46,789 nt of DNA from Streptomyces sp. AP-93. GTDB taxonomy: Bacteria; Actinomycetota; Actinomycetes; Streptomycetales; Streptomycetaceae. Positions 1 to 8,028 of this stretch are shown in pieces. Numbering within the stretch: position 1 is the first letter of the stretch; the number at the start of each line of letters is the position of its first letter. Position numbers and translations under genes: made by a program. Below the pieces are notes generated by a model that saw only the letters and a program-made list of their open reading frames with translations, searched no databases and was not told the DNA's origin. The stretch is taken from contig NZ_JALGBX010000042.1 of the NCBI RefSeq assembly GCF_022808175.1, positions 1 to 46,789 on the forward strand, written 5' to 3'.

Positions 1-135
1 GATCAACCAGTCAAGCGGTCACTAACCGCCTACGATCACTGACCGCAACGACACCCCTTGGACTCATTCATCTAGCGCGGGGCTTGAACGGGGAAGGGGC
101 CCGGTGCCACCGTGAGGCGGCCCCGGGCCCCGAAG

Positions 136-149
136 GCGCGGCCGCGCCC
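136..149 (-). terminator. GC palindrome behind the SRPBCC gene
   Basis: GGCGCGGCCGCGCC is fully self-complementary and flanked by further pairing bases (GGGCC...GGCCC). It lies 20 bases past the SRPBCC stop on the minus strand, where a terminator is expected. Confidence 0.4.
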
Positions 150-168
150 GAAGGCCCGGCCGAGCCGT

Positions 169-627
169 TCAGGGGCGCAGGAGGGCTTCCAGGGCGCGGG
201 TGAAGAGAAGGCGGGCCGCCGCTGCCACCAGGGGGTCGAAGGGGCGGCCCAGGCCGCGTACGCGCAGGTCCTCGCGCCATTCGGCCTCGCAGCCGCCCGC
301 GGGCGAGGGGCGGAGCTCGATCTCGGCCCGGCCCCGCACCACGCGGCCGTGTTTGACGAGCCGGACCAGTCCCGCGGAGCCGCCCTGCGGGGGCTGCCAG
401 AAGGTCACTTCCATGGGGTCGTCGAAAGTGATGCTCCCCACGCCCGTACGCATGGTGAAACGGGTTCCGGTGTGCGTGGGCGGCGGCGTTTCGACGATCG
501 CCCGGGTGAGCGGGACGGCGGCGGCGTGGCGTTCCCAGTCCGTCAGCCTCCTCCACGCCACCTCGGTGTCGAGAAGTGTGCGGCGAATGATCCGGATAGC
601 GGGCATGAGCGCATCGTAAGCGGGCAT
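169..627 (-). CDS. SRPBCC (polyketide cyclase/START-like) family protein
   Basis: Small single-domain protein of about 150 residues. It opens with a first strand IRIIRRTLLD and then a W-rich helix (VAWRRLTDWERH). The pattern TRFTMRTGVGSITFDDPMEV and the closing helix FDPLVAAAARLLFTRALEALL are typical of SRPBCC ligand-binding helix-grip folds. The family binds hydrophobic ligands in a deep cavity, but no ligand can be named here. Two in-frame ATGs exist, at 627 and 606; 606 sits directly before the first strand and may be the true start. It is transcribed divergently from the DUF5999 gene. Fold assignment is fairly sure; function is unknown. Confidence 0.75.
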   Translation of the reverse strand: MPAYDALMPAIRIIRRTLLDTEVAWRRLTDWERHAAAVPLTRAIVETPPPTHTGTRFTMRTGVGSITFDDPMEVTFWQPPQGGSAGLVRLVKHGRVVRGRAEIELRPSPAGGCEAEWREDLRVRGLGRPFDPLVAAAARLLFTRALEALLRP

Positions 628-761
628 ACACACCCTGAACTGGGCGGCGAATATGGGTTCCGCCCGGGGGTGGCGATCAGTAATACTCACCGCCACCGTG
701 GATCGCGGATTCGACCGGGTGACCACCGGCCTTCCCGCCCCACTCTGCGAGGAGGTGCGCC

Positions 762-947
762 ATGTGCTCCCACCAGCCCCCCTGCCCGACCGCCGACAGC
801 GTCGACCACGACGCCGCACGCACCGTGGCCTTCCACCCCGAACAGGGCTGGAACCTGCTGTGCAACGGCGCCGTCGTCTTCGACGACACAGGTGAACTGC
901 TCCCCGACGGCCGCACGGTGGAACCCCGCCGCCCGGCCCTGGTCTGA
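762..947 (+). CDS. DUF5999 family small protein
   Basis: A 61-residue protein with the conserved layout of the Streptomyces DUF5999 family. It starts MCSHQPPCPTADSVD, has the central block HPEQGWNLLCNGAVVFDDTGELLPDG and ends in a short basic/proline tail. Three cysteines (residues 2, 8 and one in LLCNG) are visible. A strong ribosome site (GAGGAGG) lies about six bases before the ATG. Only 13 bases separate its stop from the next small reading frame, so the two are probably co-transcribed. The family's function is unknown. Confidence 0.85.
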   Translation: MCSHQPPCPTADSVDHDAARTVAFHPEQGWNLLCNGAVVFDDTGELLPDGRTVEPRRPALV

Positions 948-960
948 GCGAGGAGGCAGC

Positions 961-1053
961 ATGCGCCAGCAGCTGATCCGAAAGCCCGTCCCGAAGCCCG
1001 CACCCCGAGACCTGGACCTGCGTACACCGTCGGGCAGACCCCTCCCGTACTGA
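961..1053 (+). CDS. candidate 30-residue basic proline-rich small protein
   Basis: A short frame that starts with ATG at 961, preceded by a clean AGGAGG at 951-956, and ends in TGA at 1053. The product is rich in K, R and P: MRQQLIRKPVPKPAPRD, then DLDLRTPSGRPLPY. It contains no cysteine and no hydrophobic segment. Position right behind the DUF5999 stop (13-base gap) and its own ribosome site support translation. I do not recognise a family. A leader peptide or regulatory peptide is possible, but nothing nearby encodes peptide maturation. Confidence 0.5.
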   Translation: MRQQLIRKPVPKPAPRDLDLRTPSGRPLPY

Positions 1054-1105
1054 CGGGAGCCCCGGAGTTACGCCACGGCGACATCGGCTGAGCCCACGGC
1101 GGGCG

Positions 1106-3202
1106 TCAGCCGGTGGAAGCCGCCGCGCCGCCTTGGAAGGCGCTCTCGTACGCCTCGTCGCCGATCGCCGCCCTGGCCTGCCGTTCGCCCTGGTCGCGCA
1201 CGGCCGTGAGCGAGGGGGAGCCCATCTGCGGCCGGCCCACCGTGCGCCACCAGGCGTGCCCCGTGCCCAGCAGCCGGGCCGCCAGCTCGCCGTCTCCCAG
1301 GGCCGCCACGGACGCCGCCAGCAGGTCGAGACCGAGCGCGATCCCGAAGCGGTCGCCCAGCAGCCGTTTGCCCGACAGCATCGCCCGCGCGTGCCGGGCC
1401 GCCTCCCCGTGGTGGCCGAGCCCGAACGCCGCCATGGCCAGGATGTAGTCCGCGTACGCCCGCAGCCAGCGCTCGCCCAGCTCCGCGCAGGCCTCGCGCA
1501 GGCCCCGCGCCTCCTGCTCGGCCTCCTCGAAGCGCCCGAGGTCGCACAGGGCGTAGCCGGTGGCCAGCCGGCACAGCAGCCAGCCCACGCCGGTGGGTCT
1601 CCCGCCGTGGCCCCCGCGCGCCCGGGGGCCGGCGAGCGCCAGGGCCCGTACGGGATCGCCCGGCATCAGCACCGACACCGCGAGCAGGTACGCGGCGCGC
1701 AGCTCCGGCTCCGGGTCGGCCAGTGTGGCCGCCGCGCCGGTGCACGCCCTGCCGAGCTCCTCGGACGTGGTCAGGTCGCCCTGGAGCAGGGCGGTGAGCC
1801 CCAGGGCCCACAGGGCCTGGACGTACGCGGCCCCCGAGCGCGGGCCCCGGCTCAGGGCCCGTTCCAGGAAGGCCCGGCCCTCGTGGACGTGGCCGCAGGA
1901 GAACCAGAAGAACCAGAGCGCGCCGGCCGTCTCCAGGGCCGCGGTGGGATCCGAGCGGAGCAGGTGCTCCAGGGCGGTACGCAGCTGCGCGTGCTCGGCG
2001 GTCATCCTGCGGTACCAGTCCACCTGGCCCGGGCCCATCCAGCCCTGGTCGGCGGCCTTAGAGAGCGCCGCGTACCAGTGGGCGTGCCGGTCGGCGACGA
2101 CCTGTTCCTCGCCGAGTTCCGCCAGCCAGTCCTGGCCGTACTCGCGGATGGTGTCCAGCAGCCGGTAGCGGGCGCCCGCGCCCCGTTCCCGGCTGCACCG
2201 GACCACCGACTTCGCCACCAGGCCCGCCAGTACCCGCTCCACCCGTGCGGCGGGCAGCGGGCCGCCCGAGCACACCGCGCGCGCCGCTGCCACGTCGAAG
2301 TCCCCGGTGAACACCGAGAGCCGGGCCCACAGCAGCCGCTCGACGGGCTCGCACAGCTCGTGGCTCCAGCCGATCGCGGTGCGCATCGTCTGGTGCCGGG
2401 GGAGCCGGGCCGTGGTGGTGCCGGAGAGCAGGTCGAAGCGGCCTTCGAGGCGCTGCGCCATCTGCTCCAGGGTCCAGAGCCGCATCCGGGCGCCGGCCAG
2501 TTCGAGGGCGAGGGGAATCCCGTCCAGGCGGCGGCAGATGTCCGCGGCGAGGGCCGCCTGGTCCGGGTCGGCGAAGGCGGCCGCGGCGTGCGCGGTGGCC
2601 GCGATCGCGCGGGCCCGGAACAGGGCGAGGGCGTCGCTGTCGGGTCCGTCGCTGGGCAGCGGGCTGACCTCGACCAGGTCCTCGCCGGGGCTGCGGAGCG
2701 GCTCGCGGGTGGTGATGAGCACCGTCAGGCCCGGTGCGGACTGCAGGAGTTCGCCGACCAGGTGCCGGCAGTCGGCCACCAGGTGCTCGCACGTGTCGAG
2801 GACGAGCAGCAGCTCCTTGTCGGCCATCCACGCGCACAGTTCCTCGTCCAGGGGGCGCGGGGACTGGTGGGCGAGGCCGACGGCGTGCGCGACGGTGGCG
2901 GTGAGCAGTTCGGCGTCGCGCAGTGGGGAGAGCTCCACCCACCACACCCCGTCGGGCCTGCGCTGGCGGGGGTCGGCGGCGGCCCGCAGGGCCAGCCTGG
3001 ACTTGCCGACGCCGCCGACGCCCGTGAGCGTCACGAGCCGTCGCTCGCGCAGCAGGTCGCAGAGGAGGCCGAGTTCACGCTCACGGCCCACGAAGCTCGC
3101 CGTTTCCGGCGGCAGGTTTCCCGGCACGGCGCCAGAGTCTGGCCCAGGATCGCTGCCCATGGAATCTGCCTGATTGTTGTTGACCGAGTACTCACCGAAC
3201 AC
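1106..3202 (-). CDS. STAND/NB-ARC-type ATPase with helical repeats, LuxR-regulator-like but lacking HTH
   Basis: A 698-residue predicted ATPase of the AfsR/LuxR-associated type. Residues about 30-60 hold the PPETASFVGRERELG entry motif, followed by the Walker A loop TLTGVGGVGKSRLALR, a Walker B LLLVLDTCEHL and a sensor ITTREPLR. A winged-helix-like region and TPR-like helices (ALEHLLRSDPTAALETAGALWFF onward) fill the rest. Relatives in Streptomyces usually finish with a LuxR helix-turn-helix. This one ends soon after GDEAYESAFQGG, where that domain would normally begin. The GTG start at 3202 is uncertain; an ATG at the MGSDPG position about 14 codons later is an alternative. Probably a signalling ATPase. 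Confidence 0.75.
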   Translation of the reverse strand: MFGEYSVNNNQADSMGSDPGPDSGAVPGNLPPETASFVGRERELGLLCDLLRERRLVTLTGVGGVGKSRLALRAAADPRQRRPDGVWWVELSPLRDAELLTATVAHAVGLAHQSPRPLDEELCAWMADKELLLVLDTCEHLVADCRHLVGELLQSAPGLTVLITTREPLRSPGEDLVEVSPLPSDGPDSDALALFRARAIAATAHAAAAFADPDQAALAADICRRLDGIPLALELAGARMRLWTLEQMAQRLEGRFDLLSGTTTARLPRHQTMRTAIGWSHELCEPVERLLWARLSVFTGDFDVAAARAVCSGGPLPAARVERVLAGLVAKSVVRCSRERGAGARYRLLDTIREYGQDWLAELGEEQVVADRHAHWYAALSKAADQGWMGPGQVDWYRRMTAEHAQLRTALEHLLRSDPTAALETAGALWFFWFSCGHVHEGRAFLERALSRGPRSGAAYVQALWALGLTALLQGDLTTSEELGRACTGAAATLADPEPELRAAYLLAVSVLMPGDPVRALALAGPRARGGHGGRPTGVGWLLCRLATGYALCDLGRFEEAEQEARGLREACAELGERWLRAYADYILAMAAFGLGHHGEAARHARAMLSGKRLLGDRFGIALGLDLLAASVAALGDGELAARLLGTGHAWWRTVGRPQMGSPSLTAVRDQGERQARAAIGDEAYESAFQGGAAASTG

Positions 3203-3305
3203 GGGAGTATTCTGCGCGATCTTCTTTCTCCGCAGTACCGTTCGGGACAGATCGAACGAACAGGTTGTCAGGAACCTTTCCCCCGCACGGGGTTCGGGAG
3301 GCGGT

Positions 3306-4316
3306 TCAGGAGGTCAGTACGATCCGCCGTTCCGCGGAGAAGGCGCCCCAGGTGCCGTCGGCCAGCCGCGCCCGGAGCTTCACCGTCCATGCGGTTCCGG
3401 GCGGTTCGGCGACCGTGAGGCGGTGCTCCGCCCGGCCGGCCGGGACGGCGCCCTCGCCGAACTGGATGACGGTGGTGGGGCGTCCGTTGACGTAGAGCTC
3501 GTACGCGGCGGTCATTTTGCCGGTCGCCGGGGCGGTCCAGGCGAGGGTGACCGCGCCCGGCGAGGCGACCGCCGTGAACTCGGCCGGAGCGGTGTCCGTC
3601 CGCTGTCCGGGCCCGGGCGGGGTCGTCACGTCCGCGGCGGGACCGGCGGGGGAGGAGTTGTCGGCCCCGTCACGGGCCCGGACGGTGAAGGTGTAGGCGC
3701 TGTCGGGCCGGAGGTCCTCCAGGACCGTCGTGGTGGTGCCGGGGCCGACCGTGTGGATCCGGGCGTCGCCCTGGTAGACGTCGTACGCGGTGACGCCCGT
3801 GTCATCCGTGGCCGCGGACCAGGTCAGCCGGGCGGAGGAGGGCCCGAGGGCCTGCCCGTCCGTACGGGGCGGGGCGGTCGGGGCCTGCCGGTCCTCGGCC
3901 GTGGCCGCGGGGGTGGTGGCCGAGGCGGCCGCACCGGCCGGGGAGGTGTTCCCGGCGGCGTCCCGGGCGCGGACCGTGAACGCGTAGGCCGTCCGCGGGG
4001 TGAGGCCGGTGATGTCGGTCATCGTCTTGTCGGCGGGCAGTTCACGGACCAGCCGGTCCGCCTGGTAGACGAGGAAGGAGGTCACCCCGTCGGCGGGCGC
4101 GGGCGACTGCCACATGACGTGGACCGAAGTGGCGCTGCCCGCTTGGGCGGTGAGCCCGGCCGGGGCCGCCGGGGGTGTGGTGTCGGAGGCGCCGCACGCC
4201 GTCAGCGCGGCGGTCGCGAGGGCCAGCGCGGCGAGGGCGGGCGCCGCTCCCCGTACGGACGGCCGCGAGAAGCGGCGCGGGGAGTGCGGCGCGGTGCTGG
4301 GTGCGGGGTCGTGCAC
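3306..4316 (-). CDS. secreted lipoprotein with tandem fibronectin type III domains
   Basis: A 336-residue lipoprotein. From the chosen GTG the protein has a basic N-terminus, a hydrophobic stretch (APALAALALATAALTA) and a lipobox LTAC with Cys at about residue 41. Two clear fibronectin-III domains follow (about 45-130 and 140-225), each with the pattern W..A.DD...Y.VYQ and LRPDSAYTFTVRARD. A third, more divergent one ends the protein. The GTG at 4316 is chosen because GAGGAGG lies at ideal spacing; the frame stays open further upstream but without a ribosome site. FN3 repeats often accompany polysaccharide-degrading enzymes, but no catalytic domain is present. The DasR-like palindrome 78-86 bases upstream would fit an aminosugar-linked role. 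Confidence 0.8.
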   Translation of the reverse strand: MHDPAPSTAPHSPRRFSRPSVRGAAPALAALALATAALTACGASDTTPPAAPAGLTAQAGSATSVHVMWQSPAPADGVTSFLVYQADRLVRELPADKTMTDITGLTPRTAYAFTVRARDAAGNTSPAGAAASATTPAATAEDRQAPTAPPRTDGQALGPSSARLTWSAATDDTGVTAYDVYQGDARIHTVGPGTTTTVLEDLRPDSAYTFTVRARDGADNSSPAGPAADVTTPPGPGQRTDTAPAEFTAVASPGAVTLAWTAPATGKMTAAYELYVNGRPTTVIQFGEGAVPAGRAEHRLTVAEPPGTAWTVKLRARLADGTWGAFSAERRIVLTS

Positions 4317-4392
4317 GGCGGGCGCCCTCCTCTTCCGTTCCTCGGGTCTTCCGGTGCGGCGGGCCTTCCGGTTCTTCCGGCTCCCCCGGAAA

Positions 4393-4402
4393 GGTCTAGA
4401 CA
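4393..4402. promoter_or_regulatory. DasR-like (dre) palindrome GTCTAGAC
   Basis: GGTCTAGACA sits upstream of the FN3 lipoprotein start in an intergenic region shared with nikA. The core GTCTAGAC matches the centre of the published DasR consensus (ACTGGTCTAGACCACT), but the outer flanks match poorly. A TATAT-rich stretch lies beside it on the minus strand. The core is visible; DasR binding is inference. Confidence 0.4.
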
Positions 4403-4496
4403 TATATGGCATGCTCCGCGGCCGCCGGGCAAGACCCCTGCGCGGCCCCTTCCCGCCGGTGCGGCCCGGTTCGTGTTCTTCCGCTTCCGTCTGGCA

Positions 4497-4519
4497 TTAT
4501 TGCGAGATCTTTGCAATAA
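4497..4519. promoter_or_regulatory. Nur (nickel-responsive Fur family) box upstream of nikA
   Basis: A 7-base inverted repeat, TTATTGC-N9-GCAATAA, lies 18-40 bases before the nikA ATG. Inside it, 4500-4516 reads tTGCga-N5-ttGCAA, one base off the published Streptomyces coelicolor Nur box tTGCaa-N5-ttGCAA. That box is known to control nikABCDE and sodF in S. coelicolor. The position allows nickel-loaded Nur to block transcription of the importer. Confidence 0.75.
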
Positions 4520-4536
4520 CGAAGGAAGTGCACCAG

Positions 4537-6138
4537 ATGAAGGCCCGGAGCGTACGGGGAATGGCCGGGGCGGCCGCGGCCGCGGTGATCGTCACGGGCG
4601 CGGCGGCCTGCTCGAATCCCGGGGGAGGTGCCGCGGCGGGCGCCGGGGCGGCCGATTCCGCCGTGGTCGGCATAGCCACCGAGCCGGAGAGCCTCAGCCC
4701 GCTGCTGGGCTACGGCAAGGACGGCAACTCGAAGATCTTCGACGGACTGCTGGCGCACGACGCCGACATGAAGCTGAAGCCCGCGCTGGCCGAGGCCCTC
4801 CCGGAGGTTTCCGCGGACGGACTCACCTACACCTACCCGCTGCGCCGGGGCGTGAAGTTCAGCGACGGACGGCCCTTCGGCGCCAAGGACGTCGTCTTCA
4901 CCTACCGGACGATCCTCGACGCGAAGACGAACAACGCGTCCAAGTCCGAGCTCGACGCGATCGCGGAGGTCGCGGCACGCGGCGAGAACGCCGTCGTCTT
5001 CACACTGAAGTACCCCTACGCCCCCTTCGCCGAGCGGACCGTCCTGCCCATCGCCCCCGAGCACATCGCGGGCGGACAGGACGTCAACAGCGGCGAATTC
5101 ACCACCAGGCCCGTCGGCACCGGACCGTACGTGCTCACCGCCTGGTCCAAGGGCGAGAAGCTGAGCTTCAAGGCCAACCCGTCCTACTGGGGCGGTGAGC
5201 CCGCGGTGAAGAAGTTCACCATGGCGGTCATCAAGGACGACGACGTACGCGCCACCCGGCTGCGCTCCGGCGAACTGGACGGGGCCGTCCTGCCGCCGAA
5301 CCTGGCCAAGGGGTTCGCGGCCGACAAGACGCGAAAGACGTACGCCGCCAAGAGCTTCGACTACCGCAACGTCACCCTGCCGACCGAGCACCCCGTCACC
5401 GGCGACACGGCCGTCCGCCGGGCCCTGGACATCGCCGTCGACCGCGGCGCGCTGGTCGACAAGCTCCTGGAAGGCGCGGGCAAGGCCGCCTACGGCCCCG
5501 TCCCGACCGGCAGCCCGTGGTTCACCGCCGGCACCGAGCGTCCGTACGACCTCGCCAGGGCCAAGAAGATCCTCGACGACGCCGGCTGGATCCCCGGCGC
5601 CGACGGCATCCGCGCAAAGAACGGGGTCCGGGCCGCCTTCCCGCTCTGGTACCCCTCCGGCGACAAGCTCCGCCAGGACCACGCCCTCGCCTTCGCCTCC
5701 GACGCCAAGAAGGCCGGCATCCAGGTCACCACCGAGTCCGGCAGCTGGGAGGTCATCGAACCCCGGATGAAGACCGACGCCGTCCTCGCCGGCGGCGGCT
5801 CCCCGGCCGACCCGGACTTCGACCAGTACCTGACGCTGAACTCCGCCCTCGCGGGCGACGGCTTCAACAACATGGCCCGGTACGACAACCCGGCCGTCGA
5901 CAAGGCGCTGCTCGACGGCCGCCGCAGCGCCGACCCGGCCGTGCGCAAGGCCGCGTACGACACGGTCCAGCGCGAGCTGGTCAAGAACCCGGGCTACGTC
6001 TACCTCACCCACATCGACCACCTCTACGTCGTGGCCGACCGGTGGGACGGGCCCTCCACCCAGACCGAGCCGCACGACCACGGCCTCGGAACCGGCCCCT
6101 GGTGGAACATCGGGAGCTGGAAGCCGAAGCAGAAGTGA
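4537..6138 (+). CDS. nikA: nickel ABC transporter substrate-binding lipoprotein (family 5)
   Basis: A 533-residue SBP family 5 protein (peptide/nickel class). It has a signal peptide with a lipobox ending in GAAAC (Cys about 25), the entry EPESLSPLLGYGKDGNSKIFDGLLAHD, and the class signature LTYTYPLRRGVKFSDGRPFGAKDVVFTY. The central block RPVGTGPYVLTAWSKGEKLSFKANPSYWGG and the C-terminal SGSWE/ADPDFDQYL segments are also typical. It captures substrate outside the membrane and delivers it to NikBC. The Nur box upstream is the reason for calling nickel rather than peptide. The gene overlaps nikB by four bases (GTGA). Substrate is inferred from regulation and gene order, not from seen metal ligands. 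Confidence 0.8.
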   Translation: MKARSVRGMAGAAAAAVIVTGAAACSNPGGGAAAGAGAADSAVVGIATEPESLSPLLGYGKDGNSKIFDGLLAHDADMKLKPALAEALPEVSADGLTYTYPLRRGVKFSDGRPFGAKDVVFTYRTILDAKTNNASKSELDAIAEVAARGENAVVFTLKYPYAPFAERTVLPIAPEHIAGGQDVNSGEFTTRPVGTGPYVLTAWSKGEKLSFKANPSYWGGEPAVKKFTMAVIKDDDVRATRLRSGELDGAVLPPNLAKGFAADKTRKTYAAKSFDYRNVTLPTEHPVTGDTAVRRALDIAVDRGALVDKLLEGAGKAAYGPVPTGSPWFTAGTERPYDLARAKKILDDAGWIPGADGIRAKNGVRAAFPLWYPSGDKLRQDHALAFASDAKKAGIQVTTESGSWEVIEPRMKTDAVLAGGGSPADPDFDQYLTLNSALAGDGFNNMARYDNPAVDKALLDGRRSADPAVRKAAYDTVQRELVKNPGYVYLTHIDHLYVVADRWDGPSTQTEPHDHGLGTGPWWNIGSWKPKQK

Positions 6139-7142
6139 GCCGTCTCCACTCGCTCCACCGTCTCCCGTGGGGGCCGATGGCGCGCATGGCGGGGCGGCGG
6201 ACCCTGTTCGCCGGCCCGGTCCTGCTCGTCGTCACCTTCGGGGTCTTCGCGGTCGCCGCGCTGTCGCCCTTCGACCCCGTCAAGGCCTACGCCGGCACCG
6301 CCGGGCTCACCGCCTCACAGGCCGGACTCGACCAGCTGCGGGTCAACCTCGGCGCTGACCAGCCCCTGCTCGCGCGCTGGTGGGAGTGGCTCACCTCGGC
6401 GCTGACCGGGGACCTCGGCACCTCCGCCGTCATGCGCCAGCCCGTCTCCGACGTCATCGCCGAGCGGCTCGGCTGGTCGGCCCTGCTCGCGCTCTGCGCG
6501 TTCGTCGTCGCCGTGCTGCTGGGCACCGGGCTCGGCGTCCTGGCCGCGCGTCGGCAGGGCGGGCCGCTGGACCGGGCGGTCTCCGGGCTCGCGTACACCC
6601 TCGAAGCGGCCCCGGCCTTCTGGCTGGGCCTGCTCGCCATCTGGTTCTTCTCGGTGCGCCTGGGCGCACTGCCGTCCGGCGGCCTCACCGACGCGGGCAG
6701 TGACGTGGTCACCGCCGGGCAGGTGGCCCACCACCTGGTGCTGCCCGCGCTGGTCCTCGGCATCTCCCAACTGCCCTGGTTCTTCCTGTACGTCAGGCAG
6801 GGCGTGGCCGACGCTCTGGAGGAGGACCCCGTACGGGGCGCCCGTGCGCGGGGCCTGGGGGAGCGGCGGGTACTGCTCGGCCACGGACTGCGCGCCGGCA
6901 TGCTCCCGATGCTGACCCTGATCGGGTCGCGGGTGCCGGAGCTGATCACCGGCGCGCTGCTGGTGGAGACCGTCTTCAGCTGGCCCGGCATCGCCGCGGC
7001 CACCGTCCAGGCCGCGACCTCGGTGGACTTCCCGCTGCTGGCCGCGCTGACGGTCCTGGCCACCGCGGCCGTGCTCGCCGGGAACCTGCTGTCCGACCTG
7101 CTCTACGGGCTGGCGGACCCGAGGGTGGGCTTCGATGGCTGA
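6135..7142 (+). CDS. nikB: nickel ABC transporter permease NikB
   Basis: A 335-residue inner-membrane permease of the DppB/OppB/NikB type. An N-terminal helix (LFAGPVLLVVTFGVFAVAAL) is followed by the LG-D-P signature region (RVNLGADQPLLARWWEWLTSALTGDLGTS). Further helices follow, and the EAA-type cytoplasmic loop DALEEDPVRGARARGLGERRVLLGHGLRAGMLP contacts the ATPases. The GTG start at 6135 overlaps the nikA stop (GTGA), indicating translational coupling; an ATG at 6177 is a weaker alternative. It pairs with NikC to form the membrane channel. Confidence 0.85.
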   Translation: MSRLHSLHRLPWGPMARMAGRRTLFAGPVLLVVTFGVFAVAALSPFDPVKAYAGTAGLTASQAGLDQLRVNLGADQPLLARWWEWLTSALTGDLGTSAVMRQPVSDVIAERLGWSALLALCAFVVAVLLGTGLGVLAARRQGGPLDRAVSGLAYTLEAAPAFWLGLLAIWFFSVRLGALPSGGLTDAGSDVVTAGQVAHHLVLPALVLGISQLPWFFLYVRQGVADALEEDPVRGARARGLGERRVLLGHGLRAGMLPMLTLIGSRVPELITGALLVETVFSWPGIAAATVQAATSVDFPLLAALTVLATAAVLAGNLLSDLLYGLADPRVGFDG

Positions 7143-8010
7143 CACCGGAACGCCGCTCTGGCGGTCCCACGGCCGCGACCGGAGCTCCACCCGGACCCTG
7201 CGGGTGCGGACCTCGGCGGTGATCGTGGCCCTGATCGCGCTGGCGGTGCTGCTCGTGCCGCCGCTGGTCCAACTCGACCAGCAGGCAGTCGACTTGTCGG
7301 CAAAGCTCCTGCCGCCCTCCTGGGCCCACCCCTTCGGAACCGACGACGTGGGCCGCGACCTGCTGCTGCGCTGCGTGTACGGGCTGCGGGTCTCGCTGCT
7401 GGTCGGGCTGGTGGCCGCGCTGGTCGCCACCGTCATCGGCACGGCCGTCGGCGCGCTCGCCGGGGCGCTCGGCGGGTGGCCGGACCGGTGCGTCATGCGG
7501 GTGGTGGACGCACTGTCCTCGATCCCGCACCTGCTGCTCGGCATCTTCATCGTGGCGATGTTCCGGCCGGGAGTGTGGCCGGTGGTCGTCTCCGTGGCCC
7601 TGACCCACTGGCTGTCCACGGCCCGCATCGTCCGCGCGGAAGTCCTCTCGCTCCGCTCGCGGCCCCATCTGGACGCGGCCGTCTCGGGCGGCGCCTCGCG
7701 GTGGCGGGTGGCCGTACGCCATCTCGTGCCCGGAGTGCTGCCGCAGGCCGGGCTCGCCGCCGTCCTGATGGTCCCGCACGCCATGTGGCACGAGTCGGCC
7801 CTGTCCTTCCTGGGCCTCGGCCTGCCGGCGCACCAGGCGAGCCTGGGCAACCTGGTCCAGACGGCCCGCGGTTCGCTGCTCGCCGGCGACTGGTGGCCCA
7901 CGCTCTTCCCGGGGCTCCTCCTGATCGTCCCGACCCTGGCCATCGCGGGCCTGGCGGGTGCCTGGCGCGAGCGCCTCAACCCCCGCCGCCGATCGGAGCT
8001 CAGCCTGTGA
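7135..8010 (+). CDS. nikC: nickel ABC transporter permease NikC
   Basis: A 291-residue permease of the DppC/NikC family. One N-terminal helix (VIVALIALAVLLVPPLV) leads into HPFGTDDVGRDLLLRCVYGLRVSLLVGL, the hallmark HPxGTDxxGRDxxSR block. Several helices follow, with the EAA loop DAAVSGGASRWRVAVRHLVPGVLPQ and the C-terminal ESALSFLGLGLP...SLGNLV motif. The ATG lies eight bases inside nikB, so translation is probably coupled. Its 3' end is part of a 17-bp tandem duplication that also carries the nikD start. Confidence 0.88.
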   Translation: MADTGTPLWRSHGRDRSSTRTLRVRTSAVIVALIALAVLLVPPLVQLDQQAVDLSAKLLPPSWAHPFGTDDVGRDLLLRCVYGLRVSLLVGLVAALVATVIGTAVGALAGALGGWPDRCVMRVVDALSSIPHLLLGIFIVAMFRPGVWPVVVSVALTHWLSTARIVRAEVLSLRSRPHLDAAVSGGASRWRVAVRHLVPGVLPQAGLAAVLMVPHAMWHESALSFLGLGLPAHQASLGNLVQTARGSLLAGDWWPTLFPGLLLIVPTLAIAGLAGAWRERLNPRRRSELSL

Positions 8011-8028
8011 AGGAGCTCAGCTTGTGAA
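7995..8028 (+). repeat. 17-bp tandem duplication at the nikC/nikD junction
   Basis: GGAGCTCAGCCTGTGAA (7995-8011) is followed at once by GGAGCTCAGCTTGTGAA (8012-8028), a single-base difference. The first copy holds the nikC stop; the second holds the nikD ribosome site and GTG start. Confidence 0.85.

Noticed and set aside
961..1053. RiPP precursor idea for the 30-residue peptide
   Set aside because: No cyclase, dehydratase, radical-SAM or transporter gene is nearby, and the peptide lacks Cys and has few Ser/Thr.
1133..3418. Long plus-strand frame of 761 codons opposite the ATPase gene
   Set aside because: Composition is the Gly/Arg/Pro-rich pattern of an antisense shadow. The minus strand has clear ATPase motifs.
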